Below, one piece after another: positions 1 to 7,682 of a DNA stretch of 19,509 bases. The notes below the pieces were generated by a model. The model saw nothing but the letters and a program-made list of their open reading frames with translations, was not told the origin of the DNA and did not search any database. A program made the translations under genes and the position numbers. The first letter of the stretch is position 1. The number at the start of each line of letters is the position of its first letter. The stretch is from an uncultured bacterium. GTDB taxonomy: Bacteria; Patescibacteriota; Microgenomatia; UBA1400; PJMF01. The DNA is taken from contig CAJBWJ010000048.1 of NCBI GenBank assembly GCA_903959355.1, forward strand, positions 1 through 19,509, read 5' to 3'.

Positions 1-1
1 A

Positions 2-172
2 GAATTGAATAGATTTCCAGGCCGTTTGACTTTTGTTTTAATTGAAGGTCAGACCCCAAGGGAAAATGATTTGGAAAATGTTTTATCCGAGATCCTTATA
101 AAGGAAAAACCAGAGCTGACTACTTATGAAAAAGTAGCCGCTTGGCTCAAGGACAAAATACCCCTAGAGTAA
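2..172 (+). CDS. C-terminal fragment of an unidentified protein
   Basis: An open frame enters from the left edge and ends at TAA 170-172, giving the last 56 residues of a protein whose start is outside the window. The tail contains a hydrophobic strand followed by EG (FVLIEG, residues 11-16 of the fragment), an acidic helix and a Lys-rich helical end. It has no cysteines, so it is not a NuoE-like iron-sulfur subunit of the hydrogenase that follows. The pattern strand-EG-charged helix-helix loosely resembles the C-terminus of the 16S rRNA 2'-O-methyltransferase RsmI, but this is a guess from a short tail and no symbol is assigned. The next gene starts 28 nt downstream on the same strand. Confidence 0.5.
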   Translation, partial: ELNRFPGRLTFVLIEGQTPRENDLENVLSEILIKEKPELTTYEKVAAWLKDKIPLE

Positions 173-188
173 TAGAGTCTATTTTTGC

Positions 189-206
189 TATCATGAAATC
201 ATGATA
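189..206. repeat. Perfect 7-bp inverted repeat over a start codon
   Basis: TATCATG (189-195), a 4-nt loop, then CATGATA (200-206), which is the exact reverse complement. The start codon 201-203 of the membrane-protein gene lies inside the right arm. As RNA it would form a small hairpin around the AUG; as DNA it would be a dyad that could bind a regulator. The arms are seen directly; the function is inferred. Confidence 0.5.
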
Positions 207-752
207 AAAAATAATTCAGTTAAAGTTCTGGCATTAGTCGATAATAGAGAGCTGCAATTAGCTGTTCTTTATTCTTCATTAATTTTTTTTATACCAGCTT
301 TTGTTCATCAGCAGCTTTTGACTGGTCCAATAATCAATGCTTTATTAGTTTTATCTTTTTTACACTTAGGTAAAAGTAAATCTTTTTTTCTTGCTTTAAT
401 TCCTAGCACTGTTGCTCTCTCAAGAGGACTGCTTCCCCTGACTTTGGCTCCAATGGTCCCATTTATTATGATTAGTAATTGTCTTTATTTAGAAATTTTT
501 GCTAGGTTAAAAACAAATGATCAGACAATTAATCAAGCAAAGAATTTTTTGGCTATTTTTATTGCTTCACTAGCTAAAGCTGCTTTTCTTTTTGTTATTT
601 CCAAACTTTTGATGGAAAAAATTCTAGTAGCTGCTTTGGCTTCAAAAATTGCCGTTATGATGTCTTGGCCACAGTTTGCTACAGCTTTACTTGGAGGAAT
701 TTTAGCTTTGTTAGTTGATGCTTCTTTGAAGAAAAAATATGCAACAAGATGA
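201..752 (+). CDS. Six-helix membrane protein, first gene of the hydrogenase operon (ECF S-component-like)
   Basis: A 183-residue, very hydrophobic protein with about six membrane segments, near residues 20-40, 42-56, 60-80, 82-102, 112-138 and 155-174. Size and helix number match the S components of ECF transporters. Similar small membrane proteins accompany [FeFe]-hydrogenase genes in some Patescibacteria, where they tend to be labelled iron hydrogenase without biochemical basis. It carries no cysteine ladder or quinone-binding motif I can recognise. The gene overlaps the NuoF-like gene by 14 nt (739-752), so the two are probably translationally coupled. It may anchor the soluble hydrogenase subunits to the membrane or import a metabolite; neither is shown. 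An in-frame stop follows the other nearby ATG (193), which supports the start at 201, although no clear Shine-Dalgarno is visible. Confidence 0.75.
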   Translation: MIKNNSVKVLALVDNRELQLAVLYSSLIFFIPAFVHQQLLTGPIINALLVLSFLHLGKSKSFFLALIPSTVALSRGLLPLTLAPMVPFIMISNCLYLEIFARLKTNDQTINQAKNFLAIFIASLAKAAFLFVISKLLMEKILVAALASKIAVMMSWPQFATALLGGILALLVDASLKKKYATR

Positions 753-1752
753 TCTTTTAGTAAAAATTGAAAAAGCTGCCTTAGTGGGTCGAGGTGGTGC
801 GGCTTTTCCTGTTCATCTTAAATGGCAAAGAATGAAGGATTTGGAAAACCCAAAAAAATATGTTGTTTGTAATGCTAGTGAAGGTGAAATTGGTGTTCAA
901 AAAGATTTTTATATTTTACAGAATTTTTCTGAAGAGGTTTTTAAAGGCATGCTACTTGCCATGGATTTTTTGGAAACTAAAGAAGGCTATCTTTATATAA
1001 ATAAAGATTATTATCAAAAGCTTCAAAGCAAAATTGATCCACTTTTAGAGCTTTTCAAACAAAAAGGTTATTTAATTAATATTTTTGTAGAAGAGCCAAG
1101 TTATATTGGTGGAGAAACTGGCTCATTACTCAATGCTATTGAAGGTAAAAAGACTCAACCTCGTTTCGAATCTCCAAGCCCCTCAGTTTTAGGAATTTTT
1201 GGCTGTCCAGTTTTACTTCATAATGTTGAAACTTTCTATGATGTGGCTAGAGTAGCTACAGATAAATTTGAAAAAACTCGTTTTTCGACAATTCTAGGAG
1301 TACAGAAGGAAGGTGTTTATAGAGTGAATTCAGATGACAAGATAGCTGAAGTGCTTCGAAAAACTAAAAATTATCCAGATTTTGATTTTTTTGTACAAGT
1401 TGGCGGTGGAGCAAGTGGTGAAATTTTTACTAAAAGCCAGGCGGAAGAAGCTTCAATTAGTGGTTGTGGTTCAATTGAAATTTACAAAAGTGAGATCACT
1501 TCCTATCAATTTTTAAATAAAATTTTTAATTTTTATGAAAAAGAAAGTTGCGGTAAGTGTACTCCCTGCAGAGATGGTTCATGGCAATTGAAAAAACTAT
1601 TGGAAAATTTGGATCTAAATAGTGAGATGCCTTGGTCAAAGATTAAACCAATTATTAAAGTTATGGAAAAAAATTCTTTTTGTGGACTGGGAAAATCAAT
1701 TGCTCTACCTGTTAGAAGTTATGCAAAAAATATTTTAGGAATTGAAATATAA
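739..1752 (+). CDS. NuoF/HydB-like flavoprotein subunit (NADH-oxidising) of the hydrogenase
   Basis: A 337-residue protein of the complex I 51-kDa family. The FMN/NAD(H)-binding glycine loop GRGGAAFP is at residues 18-25, the second nucleotide motif CNASEGEIG at 44-52, and the GGETGSLLNAIEG stretch at 124-136. The C-terminal N3-type [4Fe-4S] site is complete: C271, C274 and C277 in ESCGKCTPC, plus C315 in FCGLG. It lacks both the N-terminal thioredoxin-like ferredoxin domain and the C-terminal 2x[4Fe-4S] ferredoxin found in longer HydB proteins, so it is a minimal NuoF core. The expected role is to accept electrons from NADH through FMN and pass them to the hydrogenase encoded immediately downstream, with no intergenic base. 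No NuoE/HydC partner is in the window, which is unusual for this family. Confidence 0.9.
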   Translation: MQQDDLLVKIEKAALVGRGGAAFPVHLKWQRMKDLENPKKYVVCNASEGEIGVQKDFYILQNFSEEVFKGMLLAMDFLETKEGYLYINKDYYQKLQSKIDPLLELFKQKGYLINIFVEEPSYIGGETGSLLNAIEGKKTQPRFESPSPSVLGIFGCPVLLHNVETFYDVARVATDKFEKTRFSTILGVQKEGVYRVNSDDKIAEVLRKTKNYPDFDFFVQVGGGASGEIFTKSQAEEASISGCGSIEIYKSEITSYQFLNKIFNFYEKESCGKCTPCRDGSWQLKKLLENLDLNSEMPWSKIKPIIKVMEKNSFCGLGKSIALPVRSYAKNILGIEI

Positions 1753-3483
1753 ATGCCAAAAACTGTCACTATATATATTGATGATAAGCCTTATCAAGCA
1801 GAAGAAGGTCAGAGTGTTCTGCAATTAGCTCTGGCGAATAAATTAGACATTCCTCATCTTTGCTATCACGAAGATTTAAAAATTGAAGCTAATTGTCGTT
1901 TATGTTTGGTGGAACATGAAAATAAAGTTACCACTTCTTGCACTCTCAAAGCTAGCGAAGGAATGAAAATTAATACAAAGAGTAATGAGCTAGTAGAGAT
2001 GCGTCAAGAAAACCTCAAATTATTGCTCGCTTCGCACACAAAAAATTGCCCTAAATGTCAAAAACAATTGCCTTGTCCTGCTTTTGCTTTGATGCAAAAA
2101 TATGGAGTCACTAGTGAAGAATATGAGCGCAAAATGCTTGACTTAGCTATTCATAAAATGGGTGGCGCAGCAGAATTTGATCCCAATCTTTGTGTGCGTT
2201 GTGGTCGTTGTGTCAATTCTTGTGCAGACATTGGCATTAATTTTCTAAAATTAGAAGGAGTGAGCTCAAATTCTCATTTGGCTTATAGCGAAAATCCTAA
2301 AGTTGACTGTATCTATTGTGGTCAATGTACAGTTCATTGTCCAGTTAACGCTATTCGAGAGCAAAGTCATTTAGAAAAAGTTGAAGCAGCATTAATCGAT
2401 CAGGATAAAATTTTAATAGCTCAAATGGCTCCTTCAGTGCGGGCTAGTATTGGAGAGGAATTTGGTCAAGAACCTGGCTTAAATCTAGAAAAGAAAATGT
2501 TTACTGCTTTCCGTCAATTGGGCTTTAAGAAAATTTTTGATGTCAATATGGGAGCAGACATCACCACTGTGGTTGAAGCTAAAGAACTGAGCGATCGACT
2601 CCGAAAGAAATTTGCTGGAGAAGAAGTGGTTTTGCCAATGTTTACGGCTTGTTGTCCTGGTTGGGTGAAATTTGTGGAATTTTATTATCCAGATTTTATT
2701 CCTAATTTAACCACTGCTCGTTCACCTCACATTCATTCTGGAGCAGCTTATAAAACTTGGTGGGCAGAAAAAGCAGGTGTTGATCCAAGTAAAATAGTCA
2801 TGGTTTCCATCATGCCTTGTACCTCTAAAAAATATGAATCTGAGATGGAAAAATTAAGCTTTGAATTTCAGGGCCACAAGCTTAAGCCAGTTGATTATGT
2901 ACTTACTACTAGAGAGATGGCTGCCTTGCTTAAGAAAAATAAAATTGATCTGCCGAATCTTGCTGATAGCGAAGCTGACCTAGAAGGTGAATACTCTGGC
3001 GCCGGAGCTATTTACGGTGCTTCTGGTGGAGTGATGGAATCAGCACTGCGTTCTGCCGCTTATATGCTCACCGGTCAAGAATTGCCAAAACTAGAATTAG
3101 AGGAAGTCCGCGGCATGAAAGGTATTAAACGAGCCACTATCAAAATAGGTGATAAGGAAATTAAAGTAGCAGTAGTAGCTACAGCTAGAAATGCTCGCAA
3201 TGTGTTGGAAGAAATTAAGCACGGCAAAGAAACTTACGATTATATCGAGTTTATGGCTTGTCCTGGAGGTTGTATTGGCGGCGGCGGACAGCCGTTAACT
3301 AGTACAGCAGCGATTATCAAAAAAAGAATTGCTGGCTTATATTCTATCGATGCTAAAAAAACAGTCCGCCGCGCTCATGAGAATAAAATTGTGCAAGAAT
3401 TCTTTTCTTACCTAGCAGATAAGCCTTCATTAGCTTCGAAAATACTGTACACTAGCTTCTCAGAAAAAAACAAATTTGAATAA
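1753..3483 (+). CDS. [FeFe]-hydrogenase catalytic subunit (HydA/HymC type)
   Basis: A 576-residue, multi-cluster [FeFe]-hydrogenase, probably cytoplasmic, that reduces protons to H2 or the reverse. The N-terminus is a plant-type [2Fe-2S] domain (C37, C48, C51, C63). Next comes the His-ligated [4Fe-4S] cluster (H95, C99, C102, C108). The two ferredoxin-type [4Fe-4S] sites follow (C147/C150/C153/C157 and C186/C189/C192/C196). The H-cluster domain has all three signatures: L1 TACCPGW (C300 proton-relay position, C301 ligand), L2 MPCTSKKYE (C356) and L3 FMACPGGCIGGGGQP (C503, C507). All catalytic residues are intact. The domain order matches NADH-linked hydrogenases such as HndD and HydA of trimeric enzymes. 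It abuts the NuoF-like gene and has no signal peptide. The maturases HydE, HydF and HydG are not in this window. Confidence 0.97.
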   Translation: MPKTVTIYIDDKPYQAEEGQSVLQLALANKLDIPHLCYHEDLKIEANCRLCLVEHENKVTTSCTLKASEGMKINTKSNELVEMRQENLKLLLASHTKNCPKCQKQLPCPAFALMQKYGVTSEEYERKMLDLAIHKMGGAAEFDPNLCVRCGRCVNSCADIGINFLKLEGVSSNSHLAYSENPKVDCIYCGQCTVHCPVNAIREQSHLEKVEAALIDQDKILIAQMAPSVRASIGEEFGQEPGLNLEKKMFTAFRQLGFKKIFDVNMGADITTVVEAKELSDRLRKKFAGEEVVLPMFTACCPGWVKFVEFYYPDFIPNLTTARSPHIHSGAAYKTWWAEKAGVDPSKIVMVSIMPCTSKKYESEMEKLSFEFQGHKLKPVDYVLTTREMAALLKKNKIDLPNLADSEADLEGEYSGAGAIYGASGGVMESALRSAAYMLTGQELPKLELEEVRGMKGIKRATIKIGDKEIKVAVVATARNARNVLEEIKHGKETYDYIEFMACPGGCIGGGGQPLTSTAAIIKKRIAGLYSIDAKKTVRRAHENKIVQEFFSYLADKPSLASKILYTSFSEKNKFE

Positions 3484-3489
3484 AATTTT

Positions 3490-4524
3490 ATGAAAAAAAT
3501 CCTTGAAAACACCTTAGCTTTTTTTAAAAAACGCTTTAAATTAATTTTGATAATTCTTGTCATGGCTTTAGTTGGTTTTTGGTATATGCAAAGCCGTGCA
3601 AGCAAACAAATTAAACTAACTTTTGTTTCTCCTGTTAAGGAAGACATAGTTTCCAGCATTACTATTTCTGGTCGAGTGGATGCTAAAGAAAAAGCTCGTT
3701 TACGTTTTGCCGCTGGCGGCAAACTAGTTTATTTGGGAGCCAAAGAAGGTGATACTGCCAAAAAATGGCAGAGTATCGCTACCATAGATCGAAGTGCTCT
3801 TCAAAAACAAATGAGTCAAAACCTCAATACTTACATGCAAGAGAGAAATAGTTTTGAAAATACTCAGGATAGCATTAAAGATCGTCCTTTAAGTACGACA
3901 GAAACCAGAGCTGTGGCTGATGAACAATATAATTTGAACAATAAAGTTTTAAATGTTGAAATTCAAGATATAGCTATCGCTAATACAACCATTTATTCAC
4001 CTTTTGAGGGAATTGTGACTGTTGCTCCTACTGCAGTTTCTGGCGTACAGCTTTTGCCTTCTGATTATTTCGAAATAGTTAATCCAAAAACTTTGATCTT
4101 TCATGCCAATATTGATGAAATTGATTTGTATCGTATTGAAAAAGGACAGAGCACTCAAATTTCTTTGGATGCTTATGATGGAGAAAAAATTGATACCTTC
4201 ATCTCCTATATTTCTTATACCAGCAGCGAATCAACCAGCGGTACCGTTTTTCTAATCGAATTTCCAATTGATAGTCAAAATATTAATAAATATCGTATTG
4301 GTATGAATGGTGATGCTGTAATTAAAATTGCTGAAAAGAAAAATGTTTTAACTATTCCTCTTAATTGCATATTTGAAAGAGATAATAAAGTTTTTGTGAA
4401 TGTTAAGGCTGATAACAAAGAGCAAAAGATTGAAAAAGAAATCAAAGTTGGTTTGGAGAGTAATGACAAGATTGAGGTGATCGAGGGTCTAAGTGAAAGT
4501 GATCAAATAGTCTTGCCAGAATAA
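3490..4524 (+). CDS. MacA-like periplasmic adaptor subunit (HlyD/RND family)
   Basis: A 344-residue membrane-fusion protein with an N-terminal membrane anchor around residues 17-34 and a positively charged cytoplasmic start. It continues with split biotinyl/lipoyl-like segments around 68-95 and 168-190, only a short helical hairpin between them (about 105-160), a beta-barrel domain around 195-285 and a membrane-proximal end around 285-344. The short hairpin suits a single-membrane cell, where no TolC duct is needed. It is followed after 19 nt by its ATPase and then the permease, forming a MacAB-type export system. It starts only 6 nt after the hydrogenase stop, without a visible Shine-Dalgarno, so it is probably co-transcribed with that operon. 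Confidence 0.88.
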   Translation: MKKILENTLAFFKKRFKLILIILVMALVGFWYMQSRASKQIKLTFVSPVKEDIVSSITISGRVDAKEKARLRFAAGGKLVYLGAKEGDTAKKWQSIATIDRSALQKQMSQNLNTYMQERNSFENTQDSIKDRPLSTTETRAVADEQYNLNNKVLNVEIQDIAIANTTIYSPFEGIVTVAPTAVSGVQLLPSDYFEIVNPKTLIFHANIDEIDLYRIEKGQSTQISLDAYDGEKIDTFISYISYTSSESTSGTVFLIEFPIDSQNINKYRIGMNGDAVIKIAEKKNVLTIPLNCIFERDNKVFVNVKADNKEQKIEKEIKVGLESNDKIEVIEGLSESDQIVLPE

Positions 4525-4543
4525 TCTCATTTAATCTAAAGAT

Positions 4544-5227
4544 ATGTTGCTAAATTTAAAGCATGTTTCCAAGAACTATAAAATCGGTGATACGGTTATC
4601 CGTGCTCTCGATAATATTTCTTTGGGAGTTAATGAAAAAGAATTTTTAGCGATTATGGGACCATCCGGTTCTGGTAAATCTACTTTTTTGCAAGTGGCCA
4701 GTATGCTAGCTGAGCCGACTGATGGTGAAATTTTTCTAAATGGTATTGAAGTCTCTTCATATAATGAAATTCAAAGAGCTCATTTGCGTAATAAACAAAT
4801 TGGTTTTATTTTTCAATCTTTTAATTTGTTAGCTCGCACTTCTGCTTTGGAAAATGTTTTGATGCCTTTATTTTATGCTGGTATTAGAACTGATTCCGAT
4901 CATGCCATAAATAAGGCTAAAGAGATGCTAGAAAGAGTTGGTCTTGGAGATCGTATGAATAATACTCCGGCTCAGCTTTCTGGTGGCCAACAACAGCGTG
5001 TCGCTATAGCGAGAGCATTAATTAATGATCCCACTGTGATTTTTGCTGATGAACCAACTGGCAATCTTGATTCCAAAAGTGGTGAAGATATCAAAAAAAT
5101 TCTCAAAGACCTAAATAAAGAAGGCAAAACCATCATCATGGTAACTCATGAAGAAGATGTAGCAGCGATTGCCAAAAGACAAATTGTTTTTAAAGATGGT
5201 AAAGTTTTAAGTGACCATAAATCATGA
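4544..5227 (+). CDS. ABC transporter ATP-binding protein, MacB/LolD type
   Basis: A 227-residue nucleotide-binding domain protein. Walker A GPSGSGKST is at residues 39-47, the Q-loop glutamine at 91, the signature LSGGQQQR at 145-152, Walker B with the catalytic Glu (VIFADE) at 165-170, the D-loop just after it, and the switch His at 202. It would power export by the adaptor and permease encoded on either side. Length and the FIFQSFNLL Q-loop context are typical of the MacB/LolD/FtsE group. Its stop overlaps the permease start by 4 nt (ATGA, 5224-5227), indicating translational coupling. Confidence 0.95.
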   Translation: MLLNLKHVSKNYKIGDTVIRALDNISLGVNEKEFLAIMGPSGSGKSTFLQVASMLAEPTDGEIFLNGIEVSSYNEIQRAHLRNKQIGFIFQSFNLLARTSALENVLMPLFYAGIRTDSDHAINKAKEMLERVGLGDRMNNTPAQLSGGQQQRVAIARALINDPTVIFADEPTGNLDSKSGEDIKKILKDLNKEGKTIIMVTHEEDVAAIAKRQIVFKDGKVLSDHKS

Positions 5228-6444
5228 AAATAGGTTCAATTTTTACACTAGCTATTAAATCGATAATGCTCAATAAAAGCAGATCTTTTTTGACAATGCT
5301 CGGCGTAATCATCGGTGTTGGTTCAGTGGTTCTTTTAACGAGCATAGGCACTGGTTTGCAGGCTTATGTTGCTGACCAATTTGCGAGTCTCGGGACCAAT
5401 ATTCTTTATGTTGTTCCTGGAAATCCTTTTGGAAATGGTGGCTTTAGTGGTGGAGGTGGAGCACAAACTGCAATTGAAAGTTCAAAACCTACTCTTAAAA
5501 GAACATATTACAACCAAGTTATCAGAAATAATCGAGATTTGATTAAAGATGGTGCTATAACCTCAGTTAATGTTGCTGAGGCCAAGTATTCGAAAACCAC
5601 CAAAAAAGTAACTTTGTATGGCATCACCAATTCTTATCAAACTGTTTACAACTCTCCAGCTGCAAAAGGTCGTTGGTTTACTCAAACAGAAGAAGATAAA
5701 GCTGATCGTATAGTTCTACTTGGACCAAAAATAGCTACAGAATTATTTGGTCAAGTTGATCCAATCAATAAGTTCTTTTTGCTTAATGGTCAAAGTTACA
5801 AAATAATAGGAGTACTTAAAGAAAAAGGTGGTGGCTTTGGTGGTCCGAGTTTTGATAACTATGTATATATACCAATTGAAACAAATTTTAAATATTTTAA
5901 TAGTGAGCTAATCAACTCATTTGTTTTTGAAGTTAGAGACAAAAGTCAGATCAAAGATGCTAAGTTAGCTATTGAAAAAACTATTGGCAAAAGCTTAAAA
6001 AGCGATGAATTTACAGTTTTTGATCAGACGCAATTACTTTCGACAATTAACAGTATTATTGGCATGCTGACCATTGGTTTGGGTGGTATTTCTGCTATTT
6101 CTCTATTGGTGGGTGGCATTGGCATTATGAACATCATGTTGGTGTCTGTCACAGAAAGAACTAGAGAAATTGGATTGCGTAAAGCTCTTGGAGCTACGCC
6201 AAACTTAATTTTGGCTCAATTCTTAATTGAAGCAGCTCTTCTGTCAGTAATTGGTGGCTTAATCGGTCTTTTAATTGCTTATCTTGGTTCTTTAGCGCTT
6301 CAACCTTATTTTCCAGCTAAAGTGACCATGGGAGCTGTGATTCTATCTTTTGGAGTGTCAACGATTGTTGGTTTGGTCTTTGGTGTTGCTCCAGCCAAAA
6401 GAGCTGCCAAGCTTTCACCAATCGAAGCTCTGCGCTACGAGTAA
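5224..6444 (+). CDS. ABC transporter permease, MacB type (FtsX domain)
   Basis: A 406-residue permease with the MacB topology. There is one N-terminal membrane helix (about residues 22-45, with the family stretch LTMLGVIIGVGSV), a large extracytoplasmic MacB_PCD domain (about 46-270), and a C-terminal FtsX domain with three helices (about 278-400). The FtsX domain contains the conserved TERTREIGLRKALGA turn. A Gly-rich linker (residues 66-80) follows the first helix. With the adaptor and ATPase it should form a mechanotransmission exporter for peptides, lipids or small toxins; the substrate cannot be told from sequence. It is the last gene of the plus-strand block and is convergent with the MFS gene after 34 nt, in which no GC-rich terminator hairpin is apparent. 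Confidence 0.93.
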   Translation: MKIGSIFTLAIKSIMLNKSRSFLTMLGVIIGVGSVVLLTSIGTGLQAYVADQFASLGTNILYVVPGNPFGNGGFSGGGGAQTAIESSKPTLKRTYYNQVIRNNRDLIKDGAITSVNVAEAKYSKTTKKVTLYGITNSYQTVYNSPAAKGRWFTQTEEDKADRIVLLGPKIATELFGQVDPINKFFLLNGQSYKIIGVLKEKGGGFGGPSFDNYVYIPIETNFKYFNSELINSFVFEVRDKSQIKDAKLAIEKTIGKSLKSDEFTVFDQTQLLSTINSIIGMLTIGLGGISAISLLVGGIGIMNIMLVSVTERTREIGLRKALGATPNLILAQFLIEAALLSVIGGLIGLLIAYLGSLALQPYFPAKVTMGAVILSFGVSTIVGLVFGVAPAKRAAKLSPIEALRYE

Positions 6445-6478
6445 TTTTGTTCTTGAAATCTAGAGTGCAATAATCTAA

Positions 6479-7675
6479 TTACAGATCTGCTTTGGCGGTG
6501 TGTTCGTCGATTTGTCTAATGACGATCCAAATGCCAAAGAAAAGCAGGCCAGCGATTGAAAAACTAGCGCTATGATGGAAGTAATTTGCTGCTCCAGCTA
6601 GGAGTGGACCGATGATTTGACCAAGCGCCATGTAGGCTTGATTGATGCCAAGGATACCACCCTGATCTTCTTCGTGAGTGTATTCGGAAATCATGCTGGA
6701 AGTCATGATCATTTGTGGAGCGAAAGTAATCATGTAGACGCCAGAAATTACGATGAAAAGGACGGTCGACTGAGGAATATTAAAAGCAAACATGACAAAA
6801 CTAGACAAAAACGCCGAAATTAGTAGGATAGTTTTTTTACTTTTAAAGATCTTTAGTAGCATTTTGATGCCCACTGCCTGCATTAGAACCATCAACAAGC
6901 CGATGAGGCTATACATGATGCCAATCTGATCGGCGCCAAGCTTCAGTGCATCAACACTGAACGATTGAAAACCCATGATAAACATGTTGTGGGCGATACT
7001 GCTAAGGAGGACGACCATGAGAATATGACCAATGGTTGGAATTTTGAGGGCGTGAGCAATTTTTTTAAATTGAAAAAGACCTTCTTGTTGAACTTTTTTT
7101 TCATGACGTTTAGTATTGGTTTCTGGCAATAAAATCATGGCCATAATGGCGGAAATAGCAGCTAAAATGGCTCCAACTACAAAAGGAAAAGTTAAGCTAA
7201 CTTTACTCAAAAATCCACCTAGAGCTGGTCCGAGTAAAAATCCCATGCCGAAAACTGCCCCAATGATTCCAAAATATTTAGTTCTTTCTTTAACTTCTAC
7301 CTGATCAGCAATGACTGCTTGTGCTACTGAATTGTTGCCACCAGTAATACCATCGATGATGCGAGCGATGAAAAGCATTAGAGGATTGGTAGCAACGGCA
7401 AATAAAACAAGACCAACTGCCGTACCAAACAAGCTAGTGACTAGAAGCGGTTTTCTGCCGTAGCGATCAGAGAGACGACCAATGATTGGAGTGGAAAAAA
7501 ATTGGAAAACTGAGTAAATGCTAAACATGAAGCCGACCATGAATGAGCTCATGCCAAATTTTTCTGCGTAAGGATAAAGTAAGGGAATAATCAAGCCATA
7601 GCTAAGGGCATTTACCAGCATGACCAAACTTAAAACAAATAAAGTTTTCTTGGTTTTTTTTTCTTTTTCACTCAT
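6479..7675 (-). CDS. MFS transporter, TetA/DHA1-like drug or metabolite exporter
   Basis: A 398-residue, 12-helix major facilitator protein. The MFS motif A loop between helices 2 and 3 is clear (GRLSDRYGRKP), and an antiporter-type motif C (GxxxGPxxGG) is present as GMGFLLGPALGG in helix 5, which points to proton-coupled efflux. The start chosen is ATG 7675-7673 (MSEKEKKTKK...), 7 nt after the KBL stop. An upstream in-frame start at 7762 would overlap the KBL gene by 80 nt and would add a 29-residue segment that is antisense-free but unrelated to MFS N-termini. The gene ends an apparent operon with TDH and KBL, so a natural substrate linked to threonine or glycine metabolism is possible, but TetA-like sequence does not define a substrate. 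Confidence 0.9.
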   Translation of the reverse strand: MSEKEKKTKKTLFVLSLVMLVNALSYGLIIPLLYPYAEKFGMSSFMVGFMFSIYSVFQFFSTPIIGRLSDRYGRKPLLVTSLFGTAVGLVLFAVATNPLMLFIARIIDGITGGNNSVAQAVIADQVEVKERTKYFGIIGAVFGMGFLLGPALGGFLSKVSLTFPFVVGAILAAISAIMAMILLPETNTKRHEKKVQQEGLFQFKKIAHALKIPTIGHILMVVLLSSIAHNMFIMGFQSFSVDALKLGADQIGIMYSLIGLLMVLMQAVGIKMLLKIFKSKKTILLISAFLSSFVMFAFNIPQSTVLFIVISGVYMITFAPQMIMTSSMISEYTHEEDQGGILGINQAYMALGQIIGPLLAGAANYFHHSASFSIAGLLFFGIWIVIRQIDEHTAKADL

Positions 7676-7682
7676 AGATTTC

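Noticed and set aside
3408..3722. Antisense open frame across the hydA-macA junction
   Set aside because: Low-complexity shadow of two well-supported genes, with no motif or start signal.
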